This document shows, in pieces, positions 32,581 to 33,169 of a stretch of 33,169 nt of DNA. This stretch comes from a bacterium UBP1_UBA4783 (GTDB taxonomy: Bacteria > Krumholzibacteriota > Krumholzibacteriia > Krumholzibacteriales > Krumholzibacteriaceae), in contig DHHB01000047.1 in assembly GCA_002403075.1 (NCBI GenBank), positions 1 to 33,169 of the forward strand, in the 5' to 3' direction. The notes under the pieces are model-generated. The model was not told the DNA's origin. It saw nothing but the letters and a program-made list of their open reading frames with translations, and ran no database searches. The position numbers and the translations under genes were made by a program. Each line of letters begins with the position of its first letter. Positions within the stretch are counted from its first letter, which is position 1.

Positions 32581-33169
32581 TGGCGAACGGAACGGATAAC
32601 GTCGGCGGGGTGCGGCGCGAATCGACCGTCAAGGATTTCCTGGAGGTCGTGTTCCGGCGCAAATGGGTCATCGTCGGGATCGTGGCCGTCGCGGTCGTCG
32701 TCACGGTCGTCATGACGCTCCGCCAGCCCGCCATGTACGAATCGGTCGCGAAGATGCTCGTGCGGCGCGGCGAGGCGCCGGGTGTGTACGACGGGAGCAT
32801 CCGCACGCTCACGTGGGAGGAGGAGATATCGTCCCAGATCGAGATGATCAAGTCGCAGGTCGTCGTCGACGCCGCGCAGAGCCTCCTGCCGCGGTACCTC
32901 GGCGAGGACGAGCGCGCCGCTCAGCGGATCCTCCTCGGCAGGGTCAACGCCGGGGTGGTCTCGACGTCGAACGTCATCTGGGTCACGTACAACTCCGGGG
33001 ATCCCCGTTTCTGCAAGGCGGCGGTCGACGCGATCGTGAACGCCTACCGGGAGTACTACGCGGGGATACGGACCCCGCCCGCCATGGAGGATTTCTTCGC
33101 GCTGGAGATCGGGCGCCTGCAGGACGAGATCGAGTTCTGGCGCGCCCGCAAGGAGAAGATACTCAAGGA
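32580..33169 (+). CDS. Wzz/chain-length determinant family protein (3' partial)
   Basis: The start ATG 32580 overlaps the upstream stop (TGATG), and the frame is open to the window end, giving 196 visible codons. After a short cytoplasmic N-terminus comes one membrane segment, RRKWVIVGIVAVAVVVTVVMTLRQP, then the periplasmic Wzz domain with YESVAKMLVRRGEAPGVYDGSI and a helical region. Such proteins regulate polysaccharide chain length and export, and may carry a C-terminal kinase (Wzc type); that part is beyond the window. The neighbouring Wza-like gene supports this. Confidence 0.88.
   Translation, partial: MANGTDNVGGVRRESTVKDFLEVVFRRKWVIVGIVAVAVVVTVVMTLRQPAMYESVAKMLVRRGEAPGVYDGSIRTLTWEEEISSQIEMIKSQVVVDAAQSLLPRYLGEDERAAQRILLGRVNAGVVSTSNVIWVTYNSGDPRFCKAAVDAIVNAYREYYAGIRTPPAMEDFFALEIGRLQDEIEFWRARKEKILK

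Noticed and set aside
1..33169. CRISPR arrays, tRNA or rRNA genes, insertion sequences, attachment sites
   Set aside because: No regularly spaced repeats, no cloverleaf-like sequence, no transposase or integrase frame and no terminal repeats were seen.

Overview
This is a GC-rich window from a Gram-negative (diderm) bacterium. It encodes an MsbA-type lipid flippase, ADP-heptose and LPS-core glycosyltransferases, lipoproteins with lipoboxes, a tripartite RND/adaptor/TolC pump and a Wza/Wzz capsule export start. The codon and base composition, the Lon-Hsp20 block joined to an LPS cluster, and the anaerobe-type redox and metalloid genes suggest an uncultivated or deltaproteobacterium-like/FCB-like lineage. 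The phylum cannot be fixed from sequence reading alone. All supported genes are on the + strand, and many overlap by 4 bases (ATGA) or a few codons, which implies long operons.

Region 1 (1-5035): the 3' part of a membrane glycosyltransferase. After it come a strong promoter and a structured untranslated leader, a small BamE-like lipoprotein, a hairpin terminator, and a stress block of an Hsp20 chaperone and Lon protease. Region 2 (5040-16719): a tightly packed LPS-core island with four GT9 heptosyltransferase-like genes, an MsbA-like ABC exporter, a split HldE (kinase and nucleotidyltransferase as separate genes with a GT4 gene between them), a WaaE/KdtX-like GT2 and three GT4 enzymes. It ends in a small terminator. 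Region 3 (16790-20042): a new promoter drives a secreted DUF3108 protein, a deoxyhypusine-synthase-like protein of unknown role and a GT39/ArnT-like membrane glycosyltransferase.

Region 4 (20110-30762) is the most interesting part. An ArsR-family repressor gene, with an inverted-repeat operator over its own -10 box, leads an apparent single operon. The operon encodes a CSC-motif permease of the ArsP/DUF318 family, a TolC-like outer-membrane factor, a cysteine-rich DUF5714 protein, an RND adaptor and RND pump, a secreted unknown protein with a CGYGC motif, a tiny AhpD-like protein, a TM0996-type mini-thioredoxin, a membrane-anchored thioredoxin and a CcdA-type electron carrier. I read this as a thiol-redox-coupled metal(loid) or organometal(loid) detoxification and efflux system. 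The substrate is an inference.

Region 5 (30788-33169): a promoter and a second structured leader with competing hairpins precede an initiating sugar-phosphate transferase. Wza-like export protein and a Wzz-like chain-length protein (cut by the window edge) then follow from their own promoter. No tRNA, rRNA, CRISPR array, insertion sequence or phage gene was seen.
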